A DNA stretch of 64,000 nucleotides from Lachnospiraceae bacterium (GTDB lineage Bacteria > Bacillota > Clostridia > Lachnospirales > Lachnospiraceae), in contig JAFXQK010000060.1 of NCBI GenBank assembly GCA_017527205.1, positions 1 through 64,000 on the forward strand, in the 5' to 3' direction. Under the pieces are notes generated by a model. It made no database searches, had not been told where the DNA came from, and was given only the letters and a program-made list of their open reading frames with translations. Both the position numbers and the translations under genes were made by a program. Below, piece by piece: positions 1 through 8,014 of this stretch (the first letter of the stretch is position 1; each line of letters starts with the position of its first letter).

Positions 1-1
1 A

Positions 2-241
2 AACTATGAACCGGATGAGAATCTGGGATTGGCAACTCCGCCTAAAGGAAAGCATCTGTTTGGACTGGTTACAGTAGGAGACAAGGGGCAGATTGTCATT
101 CCTGCAAAAGCCAGGAAGCTCTTTGAAATATCGCCCGGGGATCAGTTGGTTGTTTTGGGTGATGAAGGACAGGGCATTGCCATAGTCAAATCGGAAAGTT
201 TGCTATCTTTGGCCAACATGGTTAAGAGACTGAAATCCTAG
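2..241 (+). CDS. AbrB/SpoVT-type transcriptional regulator, 5' end outside window
   Basis: The reading frame is open to the left edge, so the start lies upstream; a TTG at 29 is an internal leucine codon rather than a convincing start. The visible part contains the swapped-hairpin AbrB DNA-binding block (GLVTVGDKGQIVIPAKARK, then a GDQLVVLGDE strand), which forms dimeric DNA-binding regulators. The C-terminal tail is short, as in the many small clostridial AbrB-like regulators. It ends two bases before a methyltransferase remnant in another frame, a partner often found beside such regulators. The family assignment is firm; the target genes are unknown. Confidence 0.85.
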   Translation, partial: NYEPDENLGLATPPKGKHLFGLVTVGDKGQIVIPAKARKLFEISPGDQLVVLGDEGQGIAIVKSESLLSLANMVKRLKS

Positions 242-504
242 ACACCTACGACTCGGCTTTGCAGGATTTGCTTGGAGGTGACTCTTGGGAGAAAGGCAAT
301 CTGGACCGGATTGTCGGCGTTGAACTGAGGAAAAACGAGACAACAGATGAAGTGCTAGAGTGTGCCTGCGGGGCCAGCAAAATTAGCATTTATATTGCGC
401 AGAAGTGTAAGAAGCTGATTGCAACAGACTTGGCAACAATTACGGTGTCAAGCGCAGTTTTAGGAGAAATCTTAGGACTGCGTTTTTTTAGTGACAGATC
501 ATAG
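241..504 (+). pseudogene. Remnant of a class I SAM-dependent methyltransferase
   Basis: The frame directly after the AbrB gene reads DTYDSALQDLLGG, then a motif I-like stretch (VLECACGASKISIYIAQKC) followed by KKLIATDLA, which resembles the SAM-binding loop and acidic strand end of class I methyltransferases. The rest of the Rossmann fold is missing: the frame runs into unrelated residues and stops after about 85 codons, against roughly 200 for an intact enzyme. There is no good start codon with a ribosome site; the first possible initiator is a TTG at 259. I read it as a decayed or truncated gene. A short functional protein is unlikely because the catalytic half is absent. Confidence 0.6.
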
Positions 505-536
505 AATTATGCCGGCAAGGTAGTCACTAAAAAATA

Positions 537-565
537 TTGTATTTATAAGGATTTGTTGTTATACT
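537..565 (+). promoter_or_regulatory. Probable sigma-A promoter of the zinc-ribbon cassette
   Basis: TTGTAT (537-542) and TATACT (560-565) are separated by exactly 17 bases. They lie 40 bases before the first zinc-ribbon gene, whose ribosome site AAGGAG is at about 590. Confidence 0.6.
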
Positions 566-604
566 GTTTTGGAATCATGAGATCTGGTCAAGGAGTAGCG
601 GAAA

Positions 605-1342
605 ATGAAGTGTATAAACTGTGGAGCCGAGGTAGGGCTTCTGGATAAAACCTGTCCATATTGCGGCAGTGTCAACCTTGAGTCGGCCGGTCATCGGGCC
701 GAGATGAAAAAATATCAGAAGCGAAGTGAGAAGACCAAGAGTGCGGTCAAGAAGAGTATCGCAGAGAACGTACCGCTGGTGGTAAGCGCGGTGATTCTTG
801 TACTTTTGATCATAGGAATCGGTGTGGCATTCTATGTGGAAGATGAGGCGGCTCTCTTTTCTCATTGGGCAAATCGCAGAGAGTCGTTGAAGAAGAGCGA
901 AGAGTTTTCGAAAAAGCTGATCGAGTATTTGGAGGCCGGGGACTATACCGGATTTGTGGCATACAAGGAGTATCACGTCATTCCAGAATATGAACCGGAG
1001 TTTCAGGAATTTGAGAAGCTTTCTAATTTTGCATATGAATTTTCGCAGACCATGAATAGTATTGAGAGGGCAGTCATGTATGGGGAGGATGCACCGCGGT
1101 ATGGGCAGGAATCCAATGTATCCAGCTGCAGGAGAAATATTGATATGTTTTATTATGAATATGGCAAGCTGGAAAATGAGCCAGAAGACAATTATCAGAA
1201 ATACATGATTGACATGAAGGAACAGATGGATACGGCGCTGACGATTTATCTGGGATTGGATGATCAGGAGCGCGAAGAATTTCTGGGCTCTTCCATGAAT
1301 AAGCAAGAGGTTTATTTGGAGGAGGTGCTGCTAGGTGAGTAA
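605..1342 (+). CDS. Zinc-ribbon membrane protein A1 (unknown function)
   Basis: This 245-residue protein starts with a CxxC...CxxC zinc ribbon (MKCINCGAEV and TCPYCGS, residues 1-21), then a basic linker, then one membrane segment at about 57-77, then an acidic helical domain predicted outside the membrane. No enzymatic motif is visible. It is clearly paralogous to the product at 2133-2882: same ribbon, linker, membrane position and a shared C-terminal IYLGLDD/AYLGMDD motif. Its stop overlaps the next gene by 8 bases. Family knowledge: zinc ribbon plus single-span proteins are common and poorly characterised in Clostridia. Function unknown. Confidence 0.75.
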   Translation: MKCINCGAEVGLLDKTCPYCGSVNLESAGHRAEMKKYQKRSEKTKSAVKKSIAENVPLVVSAVILVLLIIGIGVAFYVEDEAALFSHWANRRESLKKSEEFSKKLIEYLEAGDYTGFVAYKEYHVIPEYEPEFQEFEKLSNFAYEFSQTMNSIERAVMYGEDAPRYGQESNVSSCRRNIDMFYYEYGKLENEPEDNYQKYMIDMKEQMDTALTIYLGLDDQEREEFLGSSMNKQEVYLEEVLLGE

Positions 1343-1754
1343 GAAAATTATTTTAGGTATTTTGATCGTGCTTGACGTTATACTAGGTTTGGTGTTTTTT
1401 GTAAAGATTGGGAATGCAACAGAGGAAATTGCTTGGACTTACGAGCGTGAGAGCATAGGGCCTTCCACTGTTCTAAAGTACCTTGACTGGGAAAGTTACG
1501 GCGACGTAGCCGCTTTGGCGCGCACTGGGCGCATAGGAGCCAAGGTGAAGGACGAGGATCGGGATCTTTATCTTCTGGGAGAATATGCAGACATGCTCTT
1601 TCAGGAGAAGATCTTCACGGCGAAAGGGGACGCGGATGCTGCAAAGCGATGCGCGGAAAGATGCGCTGACATTCGTGCTACTATGCCGGGATATGCAGTT
1701 GTGCTGGATAAGATGGATTGGAGCATAGAAAACGCAATCTATCATGCGGAATGA
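1335..1754 (+). CDS. Small single-span membrane protein A2 (unknown function)
   Basis: A 139-residue protein that starts with GTG at 1335, inside the end of the preceding gene (overlap GTGAGTAA). It has an N-terminal membrane anchor (residues 4-24, no lipobox) and an extracytoplasmic helical domain of about 110 residues ending in a cysteine- and arginine-rich stretch (AKRCAERCADIRATMPGY). The domain is similar to the product at 2875-3294 (LGEYADMLF matches VSDYANTAF; CADIRATMPGY matches LVSIRTMLGDY). The overlap implies translational coupling with the zinc-ribbon partner and suggests the two proteins act together. I recognise no named family. Confidence 0.7.
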   Translation: MSKKIILGILIVLDVILGLVFFVKIGNATEEIAWTYERESIGPSTVLKYLDWESYGDVAALARTGRIGAKVKDEDRDLYLLGEYADMLFQEKIFTAKGDADAAKRCAERCADIRATMPGYAVVLDKMDWSIENAIYHAE

Positions 1755-1789
1755 ATACAAATAAAGAAAATGCGATCAGGGAGTAAGTG

Positions 1790-2131
1790 ATGAAAGAATA
1801 CGTAAATTGTTCTTCCTGTGGGGCGCAGTTCCCCGCAAGTAAAATCAGATGTCCTTATTGTGGAACGGCGTATGAGCCGGCTGCGGAAGAAGAGTACATG
1901 GGAAAGCTTGAGGACATTCGCACGGAGCTTGACCAACATAAAACTGACGCAGACAAGAGTACGGTGAAATCGTTGGTTCGCGCGATTCTCATTTTTGTTG
2001 TGGTGGTGGCAATTCTTTTGCTGTTGGGACTTGCAGCTAACATGCTGCCAAATTTGGGGAGCCGCGCGCGTCAGCGGGAGAACAAGGAGGAATTCATGCA
2101 GAAGTACTCCGTGGGCACGGAGGAGAATTAA
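1790..2131 (+). CDS. Short zinc-ribbon membrane protein (unknown function)
   Basis: A 113-residue protein with an N-terminal zinc ribbon (CSSCGAQFP and CPYCGTAY) and a hydrophobic segment near its C-terminus (about residues 64-86), followed by a short charged tail. It lacks the outer domain of its neighbours, so it looks like a reduced member of the same group. I chose ATG at 1790 because CAGGGAG at 1777-1783 is well spaced from it; a GTG at 1787 would add one residue. It sits between the two copies of the duplicated cassette, one base before the next gene. Confidence 0.65.
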   Translation: MKEYVNCSSCGAQFPASKIRCPYCGTAYEPAAEEEYMGKLEDIRTELDQHKTDADKSTVKSLVRAILIFVVVVAILLLLGLAANMLPNLGSRARQRENKEEFMQKYSVGTEEN

Positions 2132-2132
2132 C

Positions 2133-2882
2133 ATGAAATGTACAAACTGTGGTAGGAAGATTGGGATAGAGGATAAGGTCTGTCCATATTGTAACGCTGA
2201 AAACAAGTTGGCGGCACGGCATGGTGCCAACATGAAACAGTATGATAAAAGATTTAAGAAAACGCAAGGCGAGGTGGAAGGCAGCGCAAAACGAATGGAA
2301 GGTCTGGGAACCAGGGCAGCCATTCTGGCGGTGCTGGTGATCGGAATTTTGATCATGATTATCGTGAGTGGACTGAATTATGATGATCCGGATACTAGCA
2401 GTATCAAAAAGGCGGATGCCAAAAGAAACAGCGAGAAATATGCGGCTGAAATGGACGGTTATCTGGAGCGGGGAGAGTATCAGGAGTATGTCTCGTTTGT
2501 CCATAGCCACGGGGTGGATTTTTGGGAGGAGCCTTATAAGAGATTCCGGTCAGTGGATTACTGTGCTGGCTATTACTATGATTGTGTCAGGCACATGGAG
2601 TCCGTCATCCTGCGTTCCACGGATCCGGATTATTGGGACTCTACCGACATGGAGATCTCACATTTCTGCAGATATTTAAGTGCATTTCAGGAGACTTACG
2701 CAGTGCAAAAAAAGCGTGAGAAGAATAGTGCGTATCTCGCTTGCATGGATGACATGGAAGAGAATCTGAGGGCAATGCTTCGGGCTTACCTTGGTATGGA
2801 TGACGAGGAGGTTGACAGTTTTTTGGATCTGTCTGATGCAAAAATGGCGATGCGCATGGAGGAGATCATCAAACATGAATAA
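2133..2882 (+). CDS. Zinc-ribbon membrane protein B1, paralogue of A1
   Basis: A 249-residue protein. A longer open frame extends upstream to 1995, but it overlaps the preceding gene and reads as out-of-frame noise; ATG at 2133 follows GGAGGAG at about 2119 and begins directly at the zinc ribbon. Layout matches A1: ribbon (CTNCGRKI, CPYCNAEN), basic linker, membrane segment at about 63-83, acidic helical outer domain (DGYLERGEYQEYVSF parallels IEYLEAGDYTGFVAY in A1). The copies are strongly diverged, so the duplication is old. Its last 8 bases overlap the next gene, as in the A pair. Confidence 0.75.
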   Translation: MKCTNCGRKIGIEDKVCPYCNAENKLAARHGANMKQYDKRFKKTQGEVEGSAKRMEGLGTRAAILAVLVIGILIMIIVSGLNYDDPDTSSIKKADAKRNSEKYAAEMDGYLERGEYQEYVSFVHSHGVDFWEEPYKRFRSVDYCAGYYYDCVRHMESVILRSTDPDYWDSTDMEISHFCRYLSAFQETYAVQKKREKNSAYLACMDDMEENLRAMLRAYLGMDDEEVDSFLDLSDAKMAMRMEEIIKHE

Positions 2883-3294
2883 GAAGATAAAACTGGTGTT
2901 AAATATTCTCATCGCGGCGGCTGCAGTCGCTTTTTTCCTTTGCCTTGTGGAAATGATAGGTTCTTTCAAATATCGCGAAGAGCAAAACGCCAAGGGTCCG
3001 GAAGAAGATAAGATGACTATGAGGGTGTTTGATTATAAGCTGGAACACAAGGCTTACGGGGAAATCACAAATACATATTTTACGGATTTATATACTTCCA
3101 TGGAGGCCCCGAAGGAAATCGAGATGACATATTATGTTTCAGATTACGCCAATACGGCCTTTTTAAGACGCGTGTACGAAGAGAAGAAGGACGCAGAAAA
3201 GGAGCGGGCCTGCCGGGAAAAGCTTGTCAGCATTCGGACGATGCTTGGAGATTATACTTTTGCAGCCGATGAGCTTGATGAAATTTTGAAGTAG
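2875..3294 (+). CDS. Small single-span membrane protein B2, paralogue of A2
   Basis: This 139-residue protein has the same length as A2. The start is ATG at 2875, inside the end of B1 (overlap ATGAATAA); an upstream in-frame extension to 2791 would overlap B1 widely and is not believable. It has one N-terminal membrane anchor (residues 5-27) and an outer helical domain. Identity with A2 is low, but length, overlap geometry and the final SIRTMLGDY block agree. It probably works with B1. No family name can be given. Confidence 0.7.
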   Translation: MNKKIKLVLNILIAAAAVAFFLCLVEMIGSFKYREEQNAKGPEEDKMTMRVFDYKLEHKAYGEITNTYFTDLYTSMEAPKEIEMTYYVSDYANTAFLRRVYEEKKDAEKERACREKLVSIRTMLGDYTFAADELDEILK

Positions 3295-3309
3295 GAGAGG
3301 GCAGATTAC

Positions 3310-3423
3310 GTGGATATTACGTTTTCACCGTTGGATGATCCTTATCCCTATCCGCCAGAGGCGGCTCTGATGACTTATGGCGGCTTACGTCCGACTGATA
3401 AAGGATGCGAGAGGAAACCTTAA
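3310..3423 (+). CDS. Possible 37-residue protein (unknown)
   Basis: A GTG at 3310 lies about 8 bases after GGAGAGGG (3294-3301) and opens a 37-codon frame ending with TAA at 3421. The product is rich in proline, aspartate and tyrosine in its first half (PLDDPYPYPPEAALM). It could be a real small protein of the zinc-ribbon operon or the broken start of a former gene. Without homologues I cannot decide. Confidence 0.25.
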   Translation: MDITFSPLDDPYPYPPEAALMTYGGLRPTDKGCERKP

Positions 3424-3489
3424 TAAGTTATAGCATCGGGGAGAGTAAATAATTATGTCAAAGGGTAATGCGAAAGGAGAGAAAAGAAG

Positions 3490-4269
3490 ATGGGATTTTT
3501 TAGTATTTTTAAGAAGGATAAAGGGAATGAGAATAATGAAGAAAATGGGAATTTCTTAGAAAACTATTTAAATTCAAGGTTTAAGATAAATACAAATAAT
3601 GTTAATTATTCAAGTAATGATATAGCCAGAATAGAAAAGAATTGTGAAATTTTGGAAAAAATGGGACTACCCTGCTATAAAGAATTGAAACTTGTACCGG
3701 TTGATTCTATTGTAGAAATAGAGGAAAAACAGGAATTAGCATTACATTTCATTTTTGATTTTTTTGTAGGAAGAAAAGCATTCAATAGATTAAATAATCG
3801 GGGAGACGTAGATGATGCAGACGTTATGATGCTGGCATTGAAATATGCTCCGGAATTTAATCAATTATCGAATTATTTATCAGAAATATCAAAGGGAAAT
3901 ATTGGGGAGGATCAATTAGGCAATTTAGCATTTTTAGGTGAACAGGCCAGAGTGTTGGCATGGGTGTTGGGGTTAGCTGAGAAACCTGTGGAAACGGAAT
4001 TGACTTTAGGAAGTAATTTAGTAAGTATATTTGAGAAATATGATGGCATCAGAGCTCTTATTGAAGGAAGCGATATCATATCGAAAGATGAAATCATGGA
4101 ATATGCTGATTATATTTCAAGATTAGATTTTTATTGTATGGAACTTAGGTTATCCCAAAAAGATACAAAAGAACTAAAGGATTTGAAATTAGATTGCATT
4201 CGTGAGCATAAGTCTGCGATTGACGTGGTAACGTCCTTTAGTATCGATAAGTATTTGATTTCAAAGTAG
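3490..4269 (+). CDS. DUF4272-like protein in an A+T-rich island
   Basis: A 259-residue, probably cytoplasmic protein with a strong ribosome site (AAAGGAGAG at about 3474). The central block EQARVLAWVLGLAEKP followed by a helical region resembles the signature of DUF4272 proteins, where a Glu-Arg/Gln-Ala helix precedes a WALG-type motif. No catalytic residues are known for that family. The gene is far richer in A and T, with many AAT, AAA and ATA codons, than the G+C-balanced genes on both sides. That suggests recent acquisition. DUF4272 proteins are often scattered accessory genes near immunity or toxin loci. No toxin domain is visible here. Confidence 0.55.
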   Translation: MGFFSIFKKDKGNENNEENGNFLENYLNSRFKINTNNVNYSSNDIARIEKNCEILEKMGLPCYKELKLVPVDSIVEIEEKQELALHFIFDFFVGRKAFNRLNNRGDVDDADVMMLALKYAPEFNQLSNYLSEISKGNIGEDQLGNLAFLGEQARVLAWVLGLAEKPVETELTLGSNLVSIFEKYDGIRALIEGSDIISKDEIMEYADYISRLDFYCMELRLSQKDTKELKDLKLDCIREHKSAIDVVTSFSIDKYLISK

Positions 4270-4372
4270 TTTCTGTTAAAATTCAGTAGCATTAAAGACC
4301 GACGGAATTCTAAGATGTTAATAGATGAAAAAAGCCATAAAGACATGATCATGAGAAGGCAGGAGCATATAA

Positions 4373-7000
4373 ATGAAACAATGCAGGGAAATAAAGGATT
4401 GGGTCATGCAGGACGGAGAGCATAGGTATTCATGTACTGTCCCATGCTCAGTCTATAAGGTCTTTCTGGAAAATGGGGAAATGGAGGATCCGTATTATCG
4501 GGAGAACGAGCGCGAAGCAACGGCTATCTGTGACCGGGATTTTATGTTTGAAGCAGCATTTTCGCTGGATGAGACGATTCTCGGGGAGGATAGAAACTTT
4601 TTGAACTTTGATGGAATAGACACGCTCTCCGACGTTTATTTCAATGGCATTCATTTGGGCAGGACGGACAACATGCATCGCCATTACGAATTTGACGTGA
4701 CGGGTATCGCTCGAGATGAGAATCTGCTTCGCGTGGAGATCCATTCGCCAAATAAGTTTGTGAGGGAGAATGCCGCAAAAAGGCATCTGGACGGTGTGGA
4801 GCATTGCATGGACGGGTATCAGTATCTCCGAAAGGCACATTGCACGTTTGGCTGGGATTGGGGGCCAAAGCTTCCGGACGAGGGCATCTGGCGCAGGGTT
4901 TACGTGCAGGGCTTTTCCAGCGGCAGGATCAGGGATGTCTATTATGAGCAAAGGCATGAGGCCAGCCATGTTTGGCTGAAATGCAAGGCCAGGGCAGAGC
5001 TTTGGGGAGCTTTGGAAAGGAGTTTGCCCACATGTATGCTCACGGTACTTGATCCCGAGGGGAAGAGCTTTCAGACGCAGCTGGCGCCCATTCAAGACGG
5101 AAATATGGCACGGACCGGGAATGCTGAGGAAGGCATTTACGAGATGGAGGGAGAGCTGGAAATCTCAAATCCGCAGCTTTGGTGGGTGAGGGGACTTGGC
5201 GGGCAACCCTTATATCATTGCGTTGTTGAGATGCGAAGCGGGGGAAGCCTGCAGGGTGGTTTGGACGTAGAAACAGCGCAGAAGGAATTCAACAGGACGT
5301 CGCAGACGGGCGACTTGTTGGATCGTCAGGAAAGGCGCATCGGCCTTCGCACTCTTACCATTTCGCAACAGAAGGATCAGTGGGGGGAGGAATTTTGTTT
5401 TATCAATAACGGTAAGAAGATTTTTGCCATGGGAGCAAACTACATTCCTGAGGACCAGATTGTGACGCGGCGTACAAAGGAGCGCACAGAAAGACTTTTG
5501 GAGGATTGCAGGAGGGCAAATTATAACTTCATCCGTGTCTGGGGCGGTGGTTTTTACCCAGATGATTATTTCTTTGACTGGTGCGACGAGAATGGACTGA
5601 TTGTATGGCAGGATTTTATGTTTGCCTGCGCATCCTACCTGCTTAGTCCTGAGTTTGAAGCCACGGTTCGTGCAGAGCTACGGGATAATATATTGCGTAT
5701 CAGAAACCATGCCTGTCTCGGACTTTGGTGCGGCAACAATGAGATTGAGTCCGCCTGGGAGGGCTGGGGCTGGGGGGAGGATGCGGATGCCAGAGCGGAT
5801 TATCTGAGACTGTTTGAGGACATAATCCCGGGCATCTTACGGAAATTGGATCCGCAGACCTTTTATTGGCCGTCTTCACCCTCCTCGGGAGGAGGGTTCC
5901 ATAATTCCTCCTCCAATTTGGCGGGGGACATGCACTATTGGGATATTTGGCACAATTTCAAGCCCATTGAGGCCTTTCGACAATATTACTATCGTTTCTG
6001 CTCGGAATATGGATTTGAGAGCCTGCCGGACATGAAAACCTGCTTAAGCTTTGTGGATCCGGACAAAGGGGACTTAGACCTTTGCGGCGTGGTAATGCAG
6101 GCACATCAGAAATGCACGCAGGGAAATGAGAAGCTGATGTTTTATCTGGCACAGATGGTGAATTACCCATATGATTTTGAAAGGCTAATTTACTGCTCCC
6201 AACTGGTGCAGGCGGATTGCATTCGCTCATCCGTGGAGCATATGCGGCGTGCACGGGGAAGATGCATGGGATCGGCATATTGGCAGGTGAATGATTCCAA
6301 CCCCGTCATTTCCTGGTCCAGCATAGATTGGCATGGTCGCTGGAAGGCGCTGCATTACTATGCTGCAAGGTTCTATGCACCCATTCTTTTAAGCTGCGAT
6401 GATAGCGATCCCCGTAGGCCTAAGTTGGTAGTCACAAATGATACTCCAAAGCAGCAAAAACTTAGCGTAAGGTGTAATTTGCGGGATAATGGTGCAAGGG
6501 TGCTGGCAAAAGAGGAACGGGAATATGAGGTTCCTGCGCTCTCGGCGGTGGAGGCTTTTACCTGGGAGATTGCACCATATTTGGAAACACTGGAGAATAG
6601 GCGAAGCAGATATTTGGAATACTCCCTTCTCCTTGACGGAAGGGTGATTTCGGCCGGAACAACGCTGTTTGTTAGACCGAAGGAGTTTTCCTTTGAAAAG
6701 GTGAACGTGAAGACGGAAGTAAGCATGGCGGCAAAAGCCGAAGATGGCACGGACATGAAAGCAGGCATCGCGACTTGTGGAAGTTTCGGGCGTGAAGGGG
6801 ATTTTCAAATTACTGTCACGGCGGATGGCTTTTGTAAGAGTGTTTGTCTTTCTCTGTCGGATTACGACGGAGAGTTTTCAGACAATTGGTTTGACGTGCA
6901 TGGTGGAGAACCTGTGATCCTATGGTTGAGACGAACGGGAGAGCTTGAGAAACTAAGTGCCTCAGAAGTGGAGAAGCAGCTGCAAATACGCCATTATTAG
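4373..7000 (+). CDS. Beta-mannosidase, glycoside hydrolase family 2
   Basis: An 875-residue cytoplasmic enzyme without signal peptide, normal length for the GH2 mannosidase branch. It would remove terminal beta-mannose from imported manno-oligosaccharides. The N-terminal jelly-roll domain carries FDGIDTLSDVYFNG and HCTFGWDWGPKL, typical of this branch. The TIM barrel carries GANYIPEDQ, FIRVWGGGFYPDDYF, the acid/base motif WCGNNEIE with Glu457, and the nucleophile block SEYGFES with Glu545. The start is ATG at 4373 after GGCAGGAG. It is a single-gene unit: an A+T-rich gene precedes it and a reverse-strand gene follows. No mannan transport genes are next to it. Confidence 0.9.
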   Translation: MKQCREIKDWVMQDGEHRYSCTVPCSVYKVFLENGEMEDPYYRENEREATAICDRDFMFEAAFSLDETILGEDRNFLNFDGIDTLSDVYFNGIHLGRTDNMHRHYEFDVTGIARDENLLRVEIHSPNKFVRENAAKRHLDGVEHCMDGYQYLRKAHCTFGWDWGPKLPDEGIWRRVYVQGFSSGRIRDVYYEQRHEASHVWLKCKARAELWGALERSLPTCMLTVLDPEGKSFQTQLAPIQDGNMARTGNAEEGIYEMEGELEISNPQLWWVRGLGGQPLYHCVVEMRSGGSLQGGLDVETAQKEFNRTSQTGDLLDRQERRIGLRTLTISQQKDQWGEEFCFINNGKKIFAMGANYIPEDQIVTRRTKERTERLLEDCRRANYNFIRVWGGGFYPDDYFFDWCDENGLIVWQDFMFACASYLLSPEFEATVRAELRDNILRIRNHACLGLWCGNNEIESAWEGWGWGEDADARADYLRLFEDIIPGILRKLDPQTFYWPSSPSSGGGFHNSSSNLAGDMHYWDIWHNFKPIEAFRQYYYRFCSEYGFESLPDMKTCLSFVDPDKGDLDLCGVVMQAHQKCTQGNEKLMFYLAQMVNYPYDFERLIYCSQLVQADCIRSSVEHMRRARGRCMGSAYWQVNDSNPVISWSSIDWHGRWKALHYYAARFYAPILLSCDDSDPRRPKLVVTNDTPKQQKLSVRCNLRDNGARVLAKEEREYEVPALSAVEAFTWEIAPYLETLENRRSRYLEYSLLLDGRVISAGTTLFVRPKEFSFEKVNVKTEVSMAAKAEDGTDMKAGIATCGSFGREGDFQITVTADGFCKSVCLSLSDYDGEFSDNWFDVHGGEPVILWLRRTGELEKLSASEVEKQLQIRHY

Positions 7001-7056
7001 CAAACCAAAAGAAGCGCTATTCCAATTCTTTTTCATTCTAAGAAATGGGAAGCATG

Positions 7057-7092
7057 AAAAGGCCGGCGTTCCGTTTGGAAGGCCGGCCTTCA
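7057..7092. terminator. Hairpin terminator between convergent genes
   Basis: A 9-base-pair stem (AAGGCCGGC at 7059-7067 with GCCGGCCTT at 7082-7090) lies between the convergent mannosidase and reverse-strand gene. On the minus strand it is followed by TTTT, so it best serves the reverse gene, but it may stop transcription both ways. Confidence 0.7.
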
Positions 7093-7099
7093 TCTCTTC

Positions 7100-7783
7100 T
7101 TAGGAAAATTTTCTTAACTTCTTAAACTGTCCCTTGGTCTTTTCCCAGATGACGTCCCCGTCCTTGCCAAAGTTAAGGCCAAGCAACATCTTGTAGCCGA
7201 TTTCCGCATCGCTTGCATCGGAAAGGCACTTGCGAAAGACTTCTTTTTTATCGCCAATCAGGTCTAGACAGCCTTTAACGGAAGGGATGTCAAATAGGCC
7301 TGTCGCCAAGACCTCTTTTTCACCGGATTCAGCCTTTGATTCTGCTGCCTTTCTCGTTTTCCTTACGGGAGAGGGCGCAGATTCAGGACTTTCCTTTGTC
7401 AACGGCGTGTTCTCCGAAGCCTTTGGGGCTTTCGATGCCGTCTTTTTCCTTGGCTTTATTCCGAAGCCTTCGTTCCATGCACAGTTTTCGGTCAGGGACG
7501 CGGGCGCCGTCTCTTCAGATAGGATCATTACCCTGTCCTTGCCTGCCGCCCTTGAGAGCGACCCGTAGAGGAAGCCCTTTTCAAATCCGGAGTCTCCCTT
7601 TGGAAGCGTCTTTACCTCCAACTTGGCGTTTATCTTCGTAAGCTTGGGAAGCATACTCACGGGAAGGACGCCGTCTTCCTTCGTGATGAGAAAGATCTGA
7701 TCCTTTGCCGTCAGGCAAAGAAGCTCCTTCATTTGTTCTTCATTAAATTTTGCAAGAATTTCCATTTCGATTACTAGTATCAT
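7100..7783 (-). CDS. Unknown protein with an Ala/Lys/Ser-rich linker
   Basis: A 227-residue cytoplasmic protein I do not recognise. The start at 7783 follows GGAGGG with six bases spacing; a longer frame to 7858 lacks such a site. It has an N-terminal alpha/beta domain of about 100 residues (a run of hydrophobic strands such as QIFLITKEDGVLPVS and DRVMILSEETA). A low-complexity linker follows at about 115-160 (KPRKKTASKAPKASE), then a C-terminal helical domain (DIPSVKGCLDLIGDKKEVF) ending in a basic tail. The ordered-linker-ordered layout and positive charge suggest nucleic acid or regulatory binding, but that is only inference. Confidence 0.6.
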   Translation of the reverse strand: MILVIEMEILAKFNEEQMKELLCLTAKDQIFLITKEDGVLPVSMLPKLTKINAKLEVKTLPKGDSGFEKGFLYGSLSRAAGKDRVMILSEETAPASLTENCAWNEGFGIKPRKKTASKAPKASENTPLTKESPESAPSPVRKTRKAAESKAESGEKEVLATGLFDIPSVKGCLDLIGDKKEVFRKCLSDASDAEIGYKMLLGLNFGKDGDVIWEKTKGQFKKLRKFS

Positions 7784-7948
7784 CAAAAACCCTCCGCTGA
7801 TTTCTTTCATAGCCGCATGCCCTAATACATCATACCATTTTTGGAGGATGGGTTGCAAGGCATTTCTGACGGTTTTTTACCCATTGGGCCAACAAAAGAT
7901 TGATTGAACCACGAAGAAACAATATCCCTTAATTGAACTGATGAAGAA

Positions 7949-7977
7949 TTGCCTTTGGACAGATTTTATGTTATCAT
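7949..7977 (+). promoter_or_regulatory. Probable promoter of the chromate-type transporter pair
   Basis: TTGCCT (7949-7954) and TATCAT (7972-7977) with a 17-base spacer, 38 bases before the first transporter gene. Confidence 0.5.
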
Positions 7978-8014
7978 AAGGATGCAGTTATCAAGGGGCT
8001 GGAAGGAGCATGAC

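Noticed and set aside
575..1306. Long reverse-strand open frame of 243 codons
   Set aside because: It lies opposite the zinc-ribbon gene, has no ribosome site and encodes a low-quality hydrophobic and His-rich product. The plus-strand genes explain the region.
1995..2132. N-terminal extension of the zinc-ribbon B1 gene
   Set aside because: The extension overlaps the preceding gene and is Trp/Cys/Arg-rich noise, while ATG at 2133 has a ribosome site and starts at the ribbon.
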